Shown one piece after another: positions 26,269 through 34,076 of a stretch of 64,000 nt of DNA. The translations under genes and the position numbers were made by a program. How positions within the stretch are numbered: position 1 is the first letter of the stretch; each line of letters opens with the position of its first letter. The notes below the pieces were generated by a model. The model was given only the letters and a program-made list of their open reading frames with translations, did not search any database and was not told the origin of the DNA. Source of the stretch: Haloprofundus salinisoli (GTDB lineage: Archaea > Halobacteriota > Halobacteria > Halobacteriales > Haloferacaceae); NCBI RefSeq assembly GCF_020097815.1, contig NZ_CP083663.1, forward strand, positions 992,001-1,056,000. Direction: 5' to 3'.

Positions 26269-27348
26269 ATGTACGATTTCGTCGTGGTCGGCGTCGGTCC
26301 CGCCGGCGCGCGCTTCGCCCGTCGCGCCGCCGAGGAGGGGTACGACGTGCTCGCGCTCGAAAAAGGGGAGGTCGGCACCCCACTGGCGTGTTCGGGACAC
26401 GTCAGCACCGACATCTGGGAGTACGTCCCCGACGCGGCGAAAGAGAAACTGTTCCAGAACCGCATCTACGGCGCGAACTTCCGCGTCGGCGGCCCCGACA
26501 CCGACGCGAACCCCTTCTACAAGGACGAGGAGATATCGAACGTCATCGACCGCGTCGGACTCGACCGGACGCTCGCCGACGCCGCCCGCGACGCCGGGGC
26601 CGACGTGCGCGAGGGCCACACCGTCACCGACGTCCGAGAGCACGCCGACGGCGTCACCGTCACGGCGAGCGTCGGCGGCGAGGAGGAGACGTTCGAGGCG
26701 AAGATGGTTGCCGGCTGCGACGGCCCCGTCTCGAAGGTCCGCCGCGAGGTCGGCCTGCCGGAACCGGGCGAGTTGCTTCACGGAGTTTTGGCGTTCGACG
26801 ACGACCCGGACCACGGCGACTTCGTCGACGTCCACCTCACCGTCCCGCGCTTTTTCGCGTGGCGCATCCCCCGCGGCGAGGCGGGCGTCGAGTACGGACT
26901 GGCCGCACCGCCGGGCAAGGAGGTCAGAGAGATGTTCGACGTGCTGACCGACACCTACGACGTGGAGACGAGTCACTTCTGCTCGGGCGCGATACCCATC
27001 GGCCCGCCGCCGTCGGTCACCTCCCGACGGGTGTTTCTCGTCGGGGACGCCGCCGCCCAGACGAAACCGTTCACCGGCGGCGGTATCCTCTACGGCATGA
27101 CCGCCGCCGACCACGCGGTCCGCGAGATCGACCCCGACCGCCCGCGGACGCTCGGCGACTACGAGACGGCGTGGCGCGCGGACCTCGAACGGGAGATTCG
27201 ACTCGGCCACTGGGTTCGCCGCGCCTATTCCTTGCCGGAGCCCGTCCAGCGCGCCGGCCTGAAGGCGCTCTCGGGGAAAATCGGCGTCCATATGGACCGA
27301 CCGTCGTCGCTGTTCTCGGCAGAACAGTTGAAAGCGTTCTTCTCGTAG
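26269..27348 (+). CDS. Geranylgeranyl reductase-family FAD protein
   Basis: The 359-aa flavoprotein begins with the dinucleotide-binding motif VVGVGPAGARFARRAAEEG, has ACSGHVS after it, and GDAAAQTKPFTGGGI near residue 260, the FAD pyrophosphate motif of this family. Members hydrogenate the geranylgeranyl chains of archaeal lipids or, as paralogues, menaquinone side chains. Haloarchaea carry several, so which substrate this one uses cannot be told. The TATA-like GGTATATAG lies about 30 bases before the ATG. The long open frame from 25780 is read-through of the previous gene in another frame. The 3' end is tandemly copied downstream. Confidence 0.88.
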   Translation: MYDFVVVGVGPAGARFARRAAEEGYDVLALEKGEVGTPLACSGHVSTDIWEYVPDAAKEKLFQNRIYGANFRVGGPDTDANPFYKDEEISNVIDRVGLDRTLADAARDAGADVREGHTVTDVREHADGVTVTASVGGEEETFEAKMVAGCDGPVSKVRREVGLPEPGELLHGVLAFDDDPDHGDFVDVHLTVPRFFAWRIPRGEAGVEYGLAAPPGKEVREMFDVLTDTYDVETSHFCSGAIPIGPPPSVTSRRVFLVGDAAAQTKPFTGGGILYGMTAADHAVREIDPDRPRTLGDYETAWRADLEREIRLGHWVRRAYSLPEPVQRAGLKALSGKIGVHMDRPSSLFSAEQLKAFFS

Positions 27349-27396
27349 CAGTCGAACGCGTTCTTCTCGTAGTCGCCGAGTCCGTTCTTCTCGTCG
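27325..27396. repeat. 24-bp tandem repeats over the 3' end of the reductase gene
   Basis: The last 24 bases of the gene, ending in GCGTTCTTCTCGTAG, are followed at 27349-27372 by a copy with two differences, also ending in TAG. A more diverged third unit is at 27373-27396. The period of 24 preserves reading frame, so loss of the first stop would add Gln-Ser-Asn-Ala-Phe-Phe-Ser. Confidence 0.8.
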
Positions 27397-27404
27397 CTCT
27401 CTGC

Positions 27405-28502
27405 TTACTGCGTCAGCGCCTCGTACGTCGGCAACCGCCCCGAGCGGTCGCTCCCGTCGACGAACGGGAGGTCCGTCCGCGTCGCCGGAACCGACTCGCC
27501 GTCGACGCGCACCGACAGGTCGGTCGCTTCGACGTCGAAGTCGACGAGCGCGAGCGCGATAGCGTGGTCGAGCGTCGGACTGCCGACGGCGCGGGTCACC
27601 TCACCGACCGAGGCGTCGCCGTCGAACACGGCCGCGCCGGCCTCGGGGAGCGCGTCGGGGAGCAGACCGACGAGGCGCTTGCTCGGCCGGCCGCGGTTTT
27701 CGACCTTCGAGACGACCTCCTGACCGACGAAACAGCCCTTCGAGAAGTCGAGCGCGTTGCGGACGCCGAGGACGTTCGGCAGGCGGCCGTCGAGCTCGGA
27801 GGCGAAAAGCGGCGTGCCGGCCTCAGCGGTGAGCGTCTCCCACGTCCGGTAGCCGAACGGAACGGCGTTCAGCCCGTGAACGAGCAGCGTCGCGAACACG
27901 TCGGGCGCGTCGGCGGCCGCGCAGACGATCTCGTAGCCTTCCTCGCCGGTCGGTGCGTCGGCGGCGACGACGGTTACGCCCGCGTCGCCCATCGACCCGC
28001 GGACGAACGAGAGATGTGGTTCCGGCGCGCCCGCGCCGTTGAGCACGGAGGCGACCTTCTCCGTCGACTGGGGGCCGTGGACGCCGAAGACGCCGAAGTC
28101 GGTCGAGGCGTTGCGGATCTCGACGTCCTGGATGAACACCTTCTCCTGCCAGTCGGCGACGAGCGACTCGGTGACCTGTGGCGGCGTGAACAGCAGCAGT
28201 CGCTCGCCGGCGTTGTAGACGTACATGTCCGCCTCGATGCGGCCCTGCGGGTCCAGAAGGAGCGCGTACGTTCCCTCGCCGTCCTCGCGCGGGACGCGGT
28301 TCGAGACGACGTTGTCGACGTACTCGATTCGGTCGTCGCCTTCGACGACGACGACGCCGTAACCCATCTCGATGACGCCGACGCCGTGTCTGACCGCTCT
28401 GTGCGTGCGCTCGGGGCGACCGTAGTGGGCGACGACGCGGCGGTCGTCGCGCGTCTCGTAGGTCGCGCCGTGGTCGTCGTGGAGGTCTCCGACGAGAGTC
28501 AT
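27405..28502 (-). CDS. YgfZ/GcvT-like folate-binding protein
   Basis: The 365-aa protein has the GcvT fold and the YgfZ signature KGCFVGQEVVSK near residue 255. In bacteria YgfZ supports repair or assembly of certain iron-sulfur enzymes using a folate; it is not a glycine cleavage T-protein when this motif is present. Further family features are LDPQGRIEADMYVY and GEEGYEIV. I chose the ATG at 28502 because TTTTTACT (minus strand, about 28524-28533) lies 27 bases away; the ATG at 28523 would be inside the promoter. NifU-like genes elsewhere in the window fit an Fe-S theme but are not linked. Confidence 0.87.
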   Translation of the reverse strand: MTLVGDLHDDHGATYETRDDRRVVAHYGRPERTHRAVRHGVGVIEMGYGVVVVEGDDRIEYVDNVVSNRVPREDGEGTYALLLDPQGRIEADMYVYNAGERLLLFTPPQVTESLVADWQEKVFIQDVEIRNASTDFGVFGVHGPQSTEKVASVLNGAGAPEPHLSFVRGSMGDAGVTVVAADAPTGEEGYEIVCAAADAPDVFATLLVHGLNAVPFGYRTWETLTAEAGTPLFASELDGRLPNVLGVRNALDFSKGCFVGQEVVSKVENRGRPSKRLVGLLPDALPEAGAAVFDGDASVGEVTRAVGSPTLDHAIALALVDFDVEATDLSVRVDGESVPATRTDLPFVDGSDRSGRLPTYEALTQ

Positions 28503-28549
28503 CGCCGAGAGATAGGTCGGCACGCAGTAAAAACGGTGTCCACCTGACT

Positions 28550-28849
28550 TCAGAGACCGAGGCGGTCTCGAACCGCGTCGAAGAGGCTCTGCTCGTTCTC
28601 GACGGTCTCGTCGGCGTCGGGGACGACGCAGTCGGCGGGCATGATGAGGACTCGCTCCCGGGTCTGGTCGACGGTGATGAGACCGTCGGCTTTCAGCTCC
28701 GCCAGCGCCGATTCCAGCGTGTCGATGTCGGCGTCGACCGCGGCTCGCAGTTCCAGAACCGTCATTCCGTCGTCGGCTCGGTCGACGAGCGCGTCGAGTA
28801 CCGCGACTTCCACGCCGCCTCTATTGCGATACTCCCGCTTGGCTCTCAT
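28550..28849 (-). CDS. Small winged-helix protein, conserved haloarchaeal
   Basis: The 99-aa protein looks like a winged-helix DNA-binding domain: helices LDALVDRADDGMTVLELRAA and TLESALAELKADGLITV followed by a wing RERVLIMPAD, then an acidic tail. I recall it as a DUF6432-type haloarchaeal protein, without known function. It lies upstream of the YgfZ-like gene on the same strand and may regulate or be cotranscribed with it. A GTAAAC element about 27 bases before the ATG suggests a leaderless start. Confidence 0.7.
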   Translation of the reverse strand: MRAKREYRNRGGVEVAVLDALVDRADDGMTVLELRAAVDADIDTLESALAELKADGLITVDQTRERVLIMPADCVVPDADETVENEQSLFDAVRDRLGL

Positions 28850-29034
28850 ATGCTATGCATTCTCCCCGACCGGTTTACCGTTACCGGCGGGTTGTTCCGA
28901 CTATCGTGATTGGACTACTGTCAGTTTTTTCTGTCGTGTTCGAGTGGAGACCGGTCTATCCGCCTCGGTGGCGTCGGCCAGGCGTCAGACACCGAGGGGG
29001 TAGTTTTTAGTTACGGAGGTCGGAAGTCCCGCTA

Positions 29035-29889
29035 ATGGGACTCAGGTGTCTGCTCGGGCACGACTTCGACGAACCGGAGTTAGAGCGCGAGCGGGAGGAA
29101 AACGGCGAAGAGAGGGTCGTCACCATCCGCGAGGTGAAGACCTGTATCCGCTGCGGCGAGACACAAGTCGTCAGCGAGAACAAGGAAGTCACGGCCATCC
29201 CGGGTACCGGGTCAGCGGCCGACGACGAGGAGACGGGCGAGTTCGCCGCCGAGACGGAGCTCACCGGCGACACGATCGAGGAGCAGTTCAACGACGGCGA
29301 CGAGTTCGAGCCGCCGCAGAGCGCCGAGGAGGACGACGGCATCATCCTCGACGACGAGGACGAGCCGGAGCCGGAACCCGAGCGCCAACCGGGTGAGTGG
29401 CCCGAGGCGAACGTCGGCGACGGGAGAGATGACCGGATGCCGACGGTCGAAGAGATTGAAAGCGCGGGCGGAGACGGCGCAGACGCCGACGCGACCTCCG
29501 AGGACGACCCGACGCCGTGGCCGGAGGTCGGCGGCGAGGACGAGGGGTTCGACGCCGAACCCTCCGACGGGTCGCCGACGGACGTGACGTTCGGCGGCCT
29601 CGCGCCGGAGCGAAACGACTACGACACCGACTACGAGGGCCGCGACGGGTACGACGCGGAGTTCATCGCCAACGGTAACGGAGATCTCAACGGCGCCAGC
29701 GACACCGCAGAGGGGTTCACGCGCGCCGAGAACGCCGCGGTCGAACTGGAGACCCAGATCGAGGACGTGCCGACGGAGTACGTCTGTCCCGAGTGCGGGC
29801 TCACCCGTCCGTCGAACGGCAGTTCACTCCGCGCGGGCGACATCTGTCCGGACTGCCGCCGGGGCTACATCGCAGAGCGCAAGCGGTAA
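29035..29889 (+). CDS. Acidic protein flanked by two zinc-binding motifs
   Basis: The 284-aa protein has CIRCG near residue 37 and, at the C-terminus, CPECG and CPDC, which could form a zinc ribbon across about 20 residues. Between them lies a long, disordered, extremely acidic linker with runs of Glu, Asp and Pro. I recall it as a haloarchaeal DUF7093-type protein; no role is known. Zinc ribbons at both ends of a flexible acidic tether suggest a bridging protein. TTTTTAGT (29005-29012) sits about 27 bases upstream of the ATG. Confidence 0.75.
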   Translation: MGLRCLLGHDFDEPELEREREENGEERVVTIREVKTCIRCGETQVVSENKEVTAIPGTGSAADDEETGEFAAETELTGDTIEEQFNDGDEFEPPQSAEEDDGIILDDEDEPEPEPERQPGEWPEANVGDGRDDRMPTVEEIESAGGDGADADATSEDDPTPWPEVGGEDEGFDAEPSDGSPTDVTFGGLAPERNDYDTDYEGRDGYDAEFIANGNGDLNGASDTAEGFTRAENAAVELETQIEDVPTEYVCPECGLTRPSNGSSLRAGDICPDCRRGYIAERKR

Positions 29890-30015
29890 TCGAGGCTTTT
29901 TTCCAGCGGTCGAGGGAAGCGAGGAGCGCGACAAATCACCCGTCAGCCTCTCACACGGGTATATAGGGCAGGCCCGGACGAAACAAGTAAACCATCCCCT
30001 CGCAAACGGTGGCGC

Positions 30016-30399
30016 ATGAAGCAGTACAAGATGCGACGCGGCGAGACGCTCGAGGAGAACGCGCCGGACCTCAAAGCGACCATCGAACGCTACTTCGGTC
30101 CGGTCACCGGGACGGAGGACCACGACGGCCACGAACTGTACGTCGTCGCTGAACCGGACAACCCCGTCTTCGAGCGCATCATCGCCGGCGCGGCGACGTT
30201 CAGCGGCAAGAAGGACCAACTCGCCGTCCACTTCGAGGAGCGCGACGCCGCCGAGGTTATCGCGGAAGGCAACGCCGACGCCGCCCAGGACGCCGTCAAC
30301 GCCAAAAACGAGTTCCTCCTCGAAGTGACGGGCCGCGACGCGAAATCTCGCCGCGAGTCGATGAAGCGCGCCGTCGAGGACGACGCGCCTGACGTCTAG
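30016..30399 (+). CDS. DUF5611-type conserved archaeal protein
   Basis: The 127-aa protein starts MKQYKMRRGETLEENAPDLK and contains ERYFGPVTG and GAATFSGKKDQLAVHFEERD, with an alpha/beta pattern and no membrane segment or metal motif. I recall this family (DUF5611) from haloarchaea and some methanogens; function is not established. TATATA at 29960-29965 is 50 bases upstream and would leave a leader of about 25 bases, while AAGTAAA near 29988 would give a near-leaderless start. It is convergent with an SDR gene across an inverted-repeat element. Confidence 0.75.
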   Translation: MKQYKMRRGETLEENAPDLKATIERYFGPVTGTEDHDGHELYVVAEPDNPVFERIIAGAATFSGKKDQLAVHFEERDAAEVIAEGNADAAQDAVNAKNEFLLEVTGRDAKSRRESMKRAVEDDAPDV

Positions 30400-30743
30400 A
30401 ACACCCACCTTTTGCGCTGCGGAGCGGCTTCACCGCGAAGGCTTAGCAGACGCAAAGCGTCTGCTCTCGGACTAAAAGCACAGCGTCACCCCCTCAGCGC
30501 TGACGCGCCTTCGAGGGTTCCTCGGCCCACTCGCTCGGGCTATCACCCTCACTCGTGATGGGGCTGCTGGCGGCGACCCCCCACAGCCGGTCGTCGCTAT
30601 CTGTTGCGCCGCGAGTGAGCGAAGCGAACGAGCGGGCTGAGGAGCGAAGGGAGGCGGCGAAGCCGCCGAACTGAGCGACGAATGCTTTTGGCCGAGCTTT
30701 TGCCGAGGGCTGCCGGAGGCAGCCCGCAGCGCAAAAGGTCGTT
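30400..30743. repeat. Gene-free 344-base region with 333-base inverted-repeat-bounded element
   Basis: ACCTTTTGCGCTGCG at 30407-30421 is repeated in perfect inverted form at 30725-30739, bounding a 333-base block that fills almost the whole gap between two convergent genes. Inside are hairpins such as AGCAGACGC/GCGTCTGCT (about 30447-30467) and GAGCGAAGC-type low-complexity sequence, but no gene. The T-runs at both ends would serve as terminators for the flanking genes. It could be a small non-autonomous element or a symmetric terminator pair. No target-site duplication is evident. Confidence 0.6.
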
Positions 30744-31481
30744 TTATAGGGTCTCGGGCAACCATCCGCCGTCGATCTCGACGTTCTCGCCGCTGATGTA
30801 GCCGCTGTCCTCGTCGAGGAAGAACAACACCGCCTGCTGGACGTCTTCGAAGGAGGCGGGGCGGCCCCGCGGCAGTTCGTCGGGGAACTCGTCGGAGTTC
30901 TCGACGACGTACGGCGAAACGGCGTTGACCGTGATCTCGCTGTTCTGGGTGTCGGCCGCGAGCATCCGCGTGAACATCAACACGCCAGTTTTGGCGACGA
31001 AGTACGGGAAGTTCTTCGGGTAGACGAGCGCCTTCTCGCTGCCCGCGTAGCCGACGTTGACGATGCGACCCCAGTCGGCCTCTCGCATCCCCGAGAGCGC
31101 GCGCTTCGAGCAGAGATACGTCCCGTAGAAGTTCGTCTCGACGACGCGCTGCCAGGTGTCGAACTCGATGTCCTCCCAGTGTAACGGCGCGAAGTCGCCG
31201 ACGTTGTTCACGAGGACGTCGACGGTGCCGAGGGCGGATTCGGCGGCCGAGAACAGGCCGTCGACGCTCTCGGGGTCGGTCACGTCGCCCTGTACCGTCG
31301 TCGTCGAGACTCCCCGACTTTCGGCCTCCGAGGCGACGTCTCCGGCTTCGTCGGCGCTTGAGTAGTAGTGAACGGCGACGTCGGCACCGCAGTCGGCCGC
31401 CGAGAGCAGCAGTTCCCGGCCGATGCCTTTCGCGCTGCCGGTGACGAGAACGGTACGACCCGAGAGGTCGGGAGCGAGCAT
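30744..31481 (-). CDS. SDR-family oxidoreductase
   Basis: The 245-aa enzyme has the short-chain dehydrogenase fold: cofactor loop VTGSAKGIGREL, DVLVNNVGDFAP, and the active-site Tyr/Lys in YFVAK. The Arg/Ser preference at the end of strand 2 suggests NADP(H), but this is uncertain. The expected catalytic Ser is replaced by GYAGS, with the Ser one residue off, as in some divergent members. The C-terminal SGYISGENVEIDGGW is typical. The substrate is unknown. ACTTTTGC about 27 bases upstream supports the ATG at 31481. Confidence 0.88.
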   Translation of the reverse strand: MLAPDLSGRTVLVTGSAKGIGRELLLSAADCGADVAVHYYSSADEAGDVASEAESRGVSTTTVQGDVTDPESVDGLFSAAESALGTVDVLVNNVGDFAPLHWEDIEFDTWQRVVETNFYGTYLCSKRALSGMREADWGRIVNVGYAGSEKALVYPKNFPYFVAKTGVLMFTRMLAADTQNSEITVNAVSPYVVENSDEFPDELPRGRPASFEDVQQAVLFFLDEDSGYISGENVEIDGGWLPETL

Positions 31482-31615
31482 ACCGGAACGTCGGCGACCG
31501 CGAGCAAAAGTGTGGACTGTCGCGGGGACAATCTACATGTTCCACGAGAGCGATTGACATCGTAGAGCGACTGCAGAGCGCTGAAAATATTTATTCGACG
31601 CCGAGTAAATCCGTC

Positions 31616-31640
31616 GTCACGTTTAAGTTGTGAACGTGAC
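31616..31640 (+). promoter_or_regulatory. uspA promoter with inverted repeat over the TATA box
   Basis: GTCACGTT (31616-31623) and AACGTGAC (31633-31640) are perfect eight-base inverted arms separated by nine bases. They enclose TTTAAGTT, the TATA-like box 27 bases before the uspA ATG. A dimeric repressor bound here would block TBP, so this is a strong operator candidate. Confidence 0.55.
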
Positions 31641-31651
31641 TACCGCTAGTT

Positions 31652-32107
31652 ATGGCAATAGACACGATTCTGTTAGCAGTCGGGGCCGGAGACGCCGAGC
31701 GCATCGACCGACTCGGCGAGGTCGCCGTCGACATCGCAGGGCCGACCGGCGCGACGGTCGTTCTCGGCCACGTCTTCACCCGACAGGAGTACGACGAGAC
31801 GATCGACAAACTGGAGTTCGACCTGACCGCCGAGGAGGTCTCGCCCGACGACGTGGCGTCGCGGCACGCGACGATACGCGACCTCACGAAGATGCTCGAC
31901 GAGGCCGGCGTCGACTACGAAGTTCGCGGCGCGGTGGGCAAACACGGGACGAGCATCGTCGACTTGGCTTCGAGCGTCGGTGCCGGCCAGATCATCGTCG
32001 GCGGCCGACAGCGCTCGCCGACCGGAAAGGCCGTCTTCGGCAGCACCGCACAGGAAGTCATGCTATCAGCGCCGTGTCCGGTGACGTTCGTCCGTTCGGA
32101 GAACTGA
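31652..32107 (+). CDS. Universal stress protein (UspA family)
   Basis: The 151-aa protein is a single Usp domain: N-terminal strand TILLAVGAGDAERIDRLGEV and the ATP-binding loop GGRQRSPTGKAVFGSTAQEV, which fits the G-2x-G-9x-G(S/T) motif with an inserted residue. Usp proteins bind ATP and modulate stress survival; the partner here is unknown. The predicted promoter is overlapped by a perfect inverted repeat, so expression is probably regulated. It is followed by an AIM24-like gene on the same strand. Confidence 0.92.
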   Translation: MAIDTILLAVGAGDAERIDRLGEVAVDIAGPTGATVVLGHVFTRQEYDETIDKLEFDLTAEEVSPDDVASRHATIRDLTKMLDEAGVDYEVRGAVGKHGTSIVDLASSVGAGQIIVGGRQRSPTGKAVFGSTAQEVMLSAPCPVTFVRSEN

Positions 32108-32168
32108 ACCCCCGCGGTCGAGGCGAGCGAGGCGAACACTCATCGACCCCTGTGTGGCATACACTCAC

Positions 32169-32861
32169 ATGGAGCACGAAATCGAGTTCGCCCCGACGTT
32201 CACCCTGTTAACGCTCTCGCTGGAACCCGGTGAGACGGTCCGTACCGAGGCGGGGTCGATGGTCAGTTACGACGACGGCATCGACATCGAGACGAGCGCC
32301 GACGGCGGTCTCTTCGGATCGCTCAAGCGAAGCCTGCTGGGCGGCGAGAGCTTCTTTCAGAACACGTTTACCGCCCGCGAAGCCGGGGAGGTAGCGCTCG
32401 CGCCGCCGCTTCCCGGCGACATCGCGGACTACCACCTCGACGACGAGACGCTGTTCGTGCAGTCGGGGTCGTATCTCGCTTCGGGCAGAGACGTCGAACT
32501 GGACACGCAGTTCGGCGGCGGTCGGTCGTTCTTCGGCGGTGAGGGGCTGTTTCTGCTCCGTCTCGACGGAACCGGCCCGGCGTTTCTCTCCAGTTACGGT
32601 GCAGTTCGAGAGGTCGAACTGGCCGAAGGCGAGCGATACACCGTCGACACGGGCCACATCGTCGCCTTCGAGTCGACGACGACGTTCGACGTGCGCGCGG
32701 TCGGCGGCTTTCGTTCCACGCTGTTCAGCGGCGAGGGACTGGTCTGCGAGTTTGAGGGACCGGGTCGCGTCTGGACGCAGACCCGTAGTCCGGACGCGCT
32801 GCTCACGTGGCTGATTCCGAAGTTGCCGACGAACGCTTCGAACGCCGGAAGTAGTAACTAA
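32169..32861 (+). CDS. AIM24/TIGR00266-family protein
   Basis: The 230-aa protein has the duplicated beta-rich AIM24 fold: TVRTEAGSMVSYDDGIDIET, LLGGESFFQNTFTA, LFVQSGSYLASGRDVELD and GEGLVCEFEGPGRVWTQTRS. Mitochondrial AIM24 is needed for inner-membrane integrity; prokaryotic members are uncharacterised. A GTG at 32154 would add five residues. The ATG at 32169 matches family N-termini (MEHEIEF) better. It follows uspA by 61 bases and may be cotranscribed. Confidence 0.88.
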   Translation: MEHEIEFAPTFTLLTLSLEPGETVRTEAGSMVSYDDGIDIETSADGGLFGSLKRSLLGGESFFQNTFTAREAGEVALAPPLPGDIADYHLDDETLFVQSGSYLASGRDVELDTQFGGGRSFFGGEGLFLLRLDGTGPAFLSSYGAVREVELAEGERYTVDTGHIVAFESTTTFDVRAVGGFRSTLFSGEGLVCEFEGPGRVWTQTRSPDALLTWLIPKLPTNASNAGSSN

Positions 32862-32900
32862 ACATCGAGTAATTTGTTATACGGTACCGCTAGACGTGCA

Positions 32901-32915
32901 GTAGGGGCGCCCTAC
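32901..32915. terminator. GTAGGG/CCCTAC hairpin between AIM24 and ROK genes
   Basis: GTAGGG (32901-32906) and CCCTAC (32910-32915) form a six-base-pair stem with a three-base loop 40 bases after the AIM24 stop. It could end that transcript or be a protein site for the kinase gene; no T-tract follows. Confidence 0.35.
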
Positions 32916-32997
32916 GGGCAGATTAAGCGACATGATAACCGGAATCTGACGTATCGAATCTGTGCAGTTAAGTGGCGGGACGGTGGTTGTGGATACA

Positions 32998-33966
32998 ATG
33001 GCCTACTACGTGGGCGTCGACCTCGGCGCGACGAACGTCCGAGCGGTCGTCGCCGACGACGACGGAACCATCATCGGAAACACGAAACACGCGACGCCTC
33101 GCGGCCCGACCGGTATCGCGGTCACCGAGGAGGTGCTCAGCGTCGTCCGCGAGGCCTGCGACGAGGCGGGCGTCGACCCGACGGACGTCGTCGCCGCGGG
33201 CATCGGCTCTATCGGGCCGCTGGACCTCGCCGAGGGCGCGATAGAGCAACCGGCGAACCTCCCCGACACCATCGACCGCATCCCGCTGACGGGGCCGCTT
33301 TCGAAACTGCTGGAGACCGACGAACTCTACCTCCACAACGACACGAACGCGGGCGTCATCGGCGAGCGCTTTTACTCGGACCGCAACCCCGACGACATGG
33401 TGTATCTCACCATCTCCTCGGGTATCGGCGCGGGCGTCTGCGTCGACGGCGAGGTGCTCAGCGGGTGGGACGGCAACGCGGGCGAAGTCGGTCACATGAC
33501 TATCGACCCGCACGGCTTCCGCACCTGCGGCTGCGGCCACGATGGTCACTGGGAGGCGTACTGTTCGGGGAACAACATCCCGCGGTACGCAGAGGAGCTC
33601 CACGCGGAGGACCCCGTCGACACGACACTCCCGGTCGAAGAGCCGGAGTTCTCCGCCATCGACGTGTTCGAGCACGCGGGCGAGGACGATTTCGCCGACT
33701 ACGTCATCGAGCAGGTCGGCCACTGGAACGCGATGGGCGTCGCCAACACCATCCACGCCTACGCGCCGCTCATCGTCTTCATCGGCGGCGCGGTGGCGCT
33801 GAACAACCCCGATCTCATCATGGACCCCATCCGCCGGAAGATGGACGAGATGGTGTTCATCAACGTCCCCGACATCCAACTGACGACGCTCGGCGACGAC
33901 GTAGTGGTTCGCGGGGCGCTCGCCAGTGCGATGACCGGTGGAACGGGCGACCGAGCGCGGTTTTAA
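32998..33966 (+). CDS. ROK-family sugar kinase (glucokinase-like)
   Basis: The 322-aa protein has the ATP-binding start GVDLGATNVRAVVADDDG, the sugar-binding LHNDTNAGVIGE with catalytic Asp, and the zinc motif CGCGHDGHWEAYCSG, in which the third position is His instead of the more common Cys. Substrate-binding GNAGEVGHMTI is conserved. Glucokinase or N-acetylmannosamine/fructokinase activity is possible; glucokinase is the most common haloarchaeal role. GTTAAGTG, 28 bases before the ATG at 32998, supports a leaderless transcript and rules out the upstream start at 32962. Confidence 0.87.
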   Translation: MAYYVGVDLGATNVRAVVADDDGTIIGNTKHATPRGPTGIAVTEEVLSVVREACDEAGVDPTDVVAAGIGSIGPLDLAEGAIEQPANLPDTIDRIPLTGPLSKLLETDELYLHNDTNAGVIGERFYSDRNPDDMVYLTISSGIGAGVCVDGEVLSGWDGNAGEVGHMTIDPHGFRTCGCGHDGHWEAYCSGNNIPRYAEELHAEDPVDTTLPVEEPEFSAIDVFEHAGEDDFADYVIEQVGHWNAMGVANTIHAYAPLIVFIGGAVALNNPDLIMDPIRRKMDEMVFINVPDIQLTTLGDDVVVRGALASAMTGGTGDRARF

Positions 33967-34076
33967 TGCCGCGCTGATTCGCCCGTCGCGGCGCAGGGGC
34001 ACGGGCGACCGACGCGACGGTACCGCACCGGCGACGGAGACGCGTCGCTTATTCGCCTGCACGTACAGCACCACCT

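Noticed and set aside
30744-31481. SDR as an inactive enzyme because the catalytic Ser is displaced
   Set aside because: The Ser is one residue away in GYAGS, Tyr and Lys are intact, and divergent SDRs vary here; not enough to call it dead.
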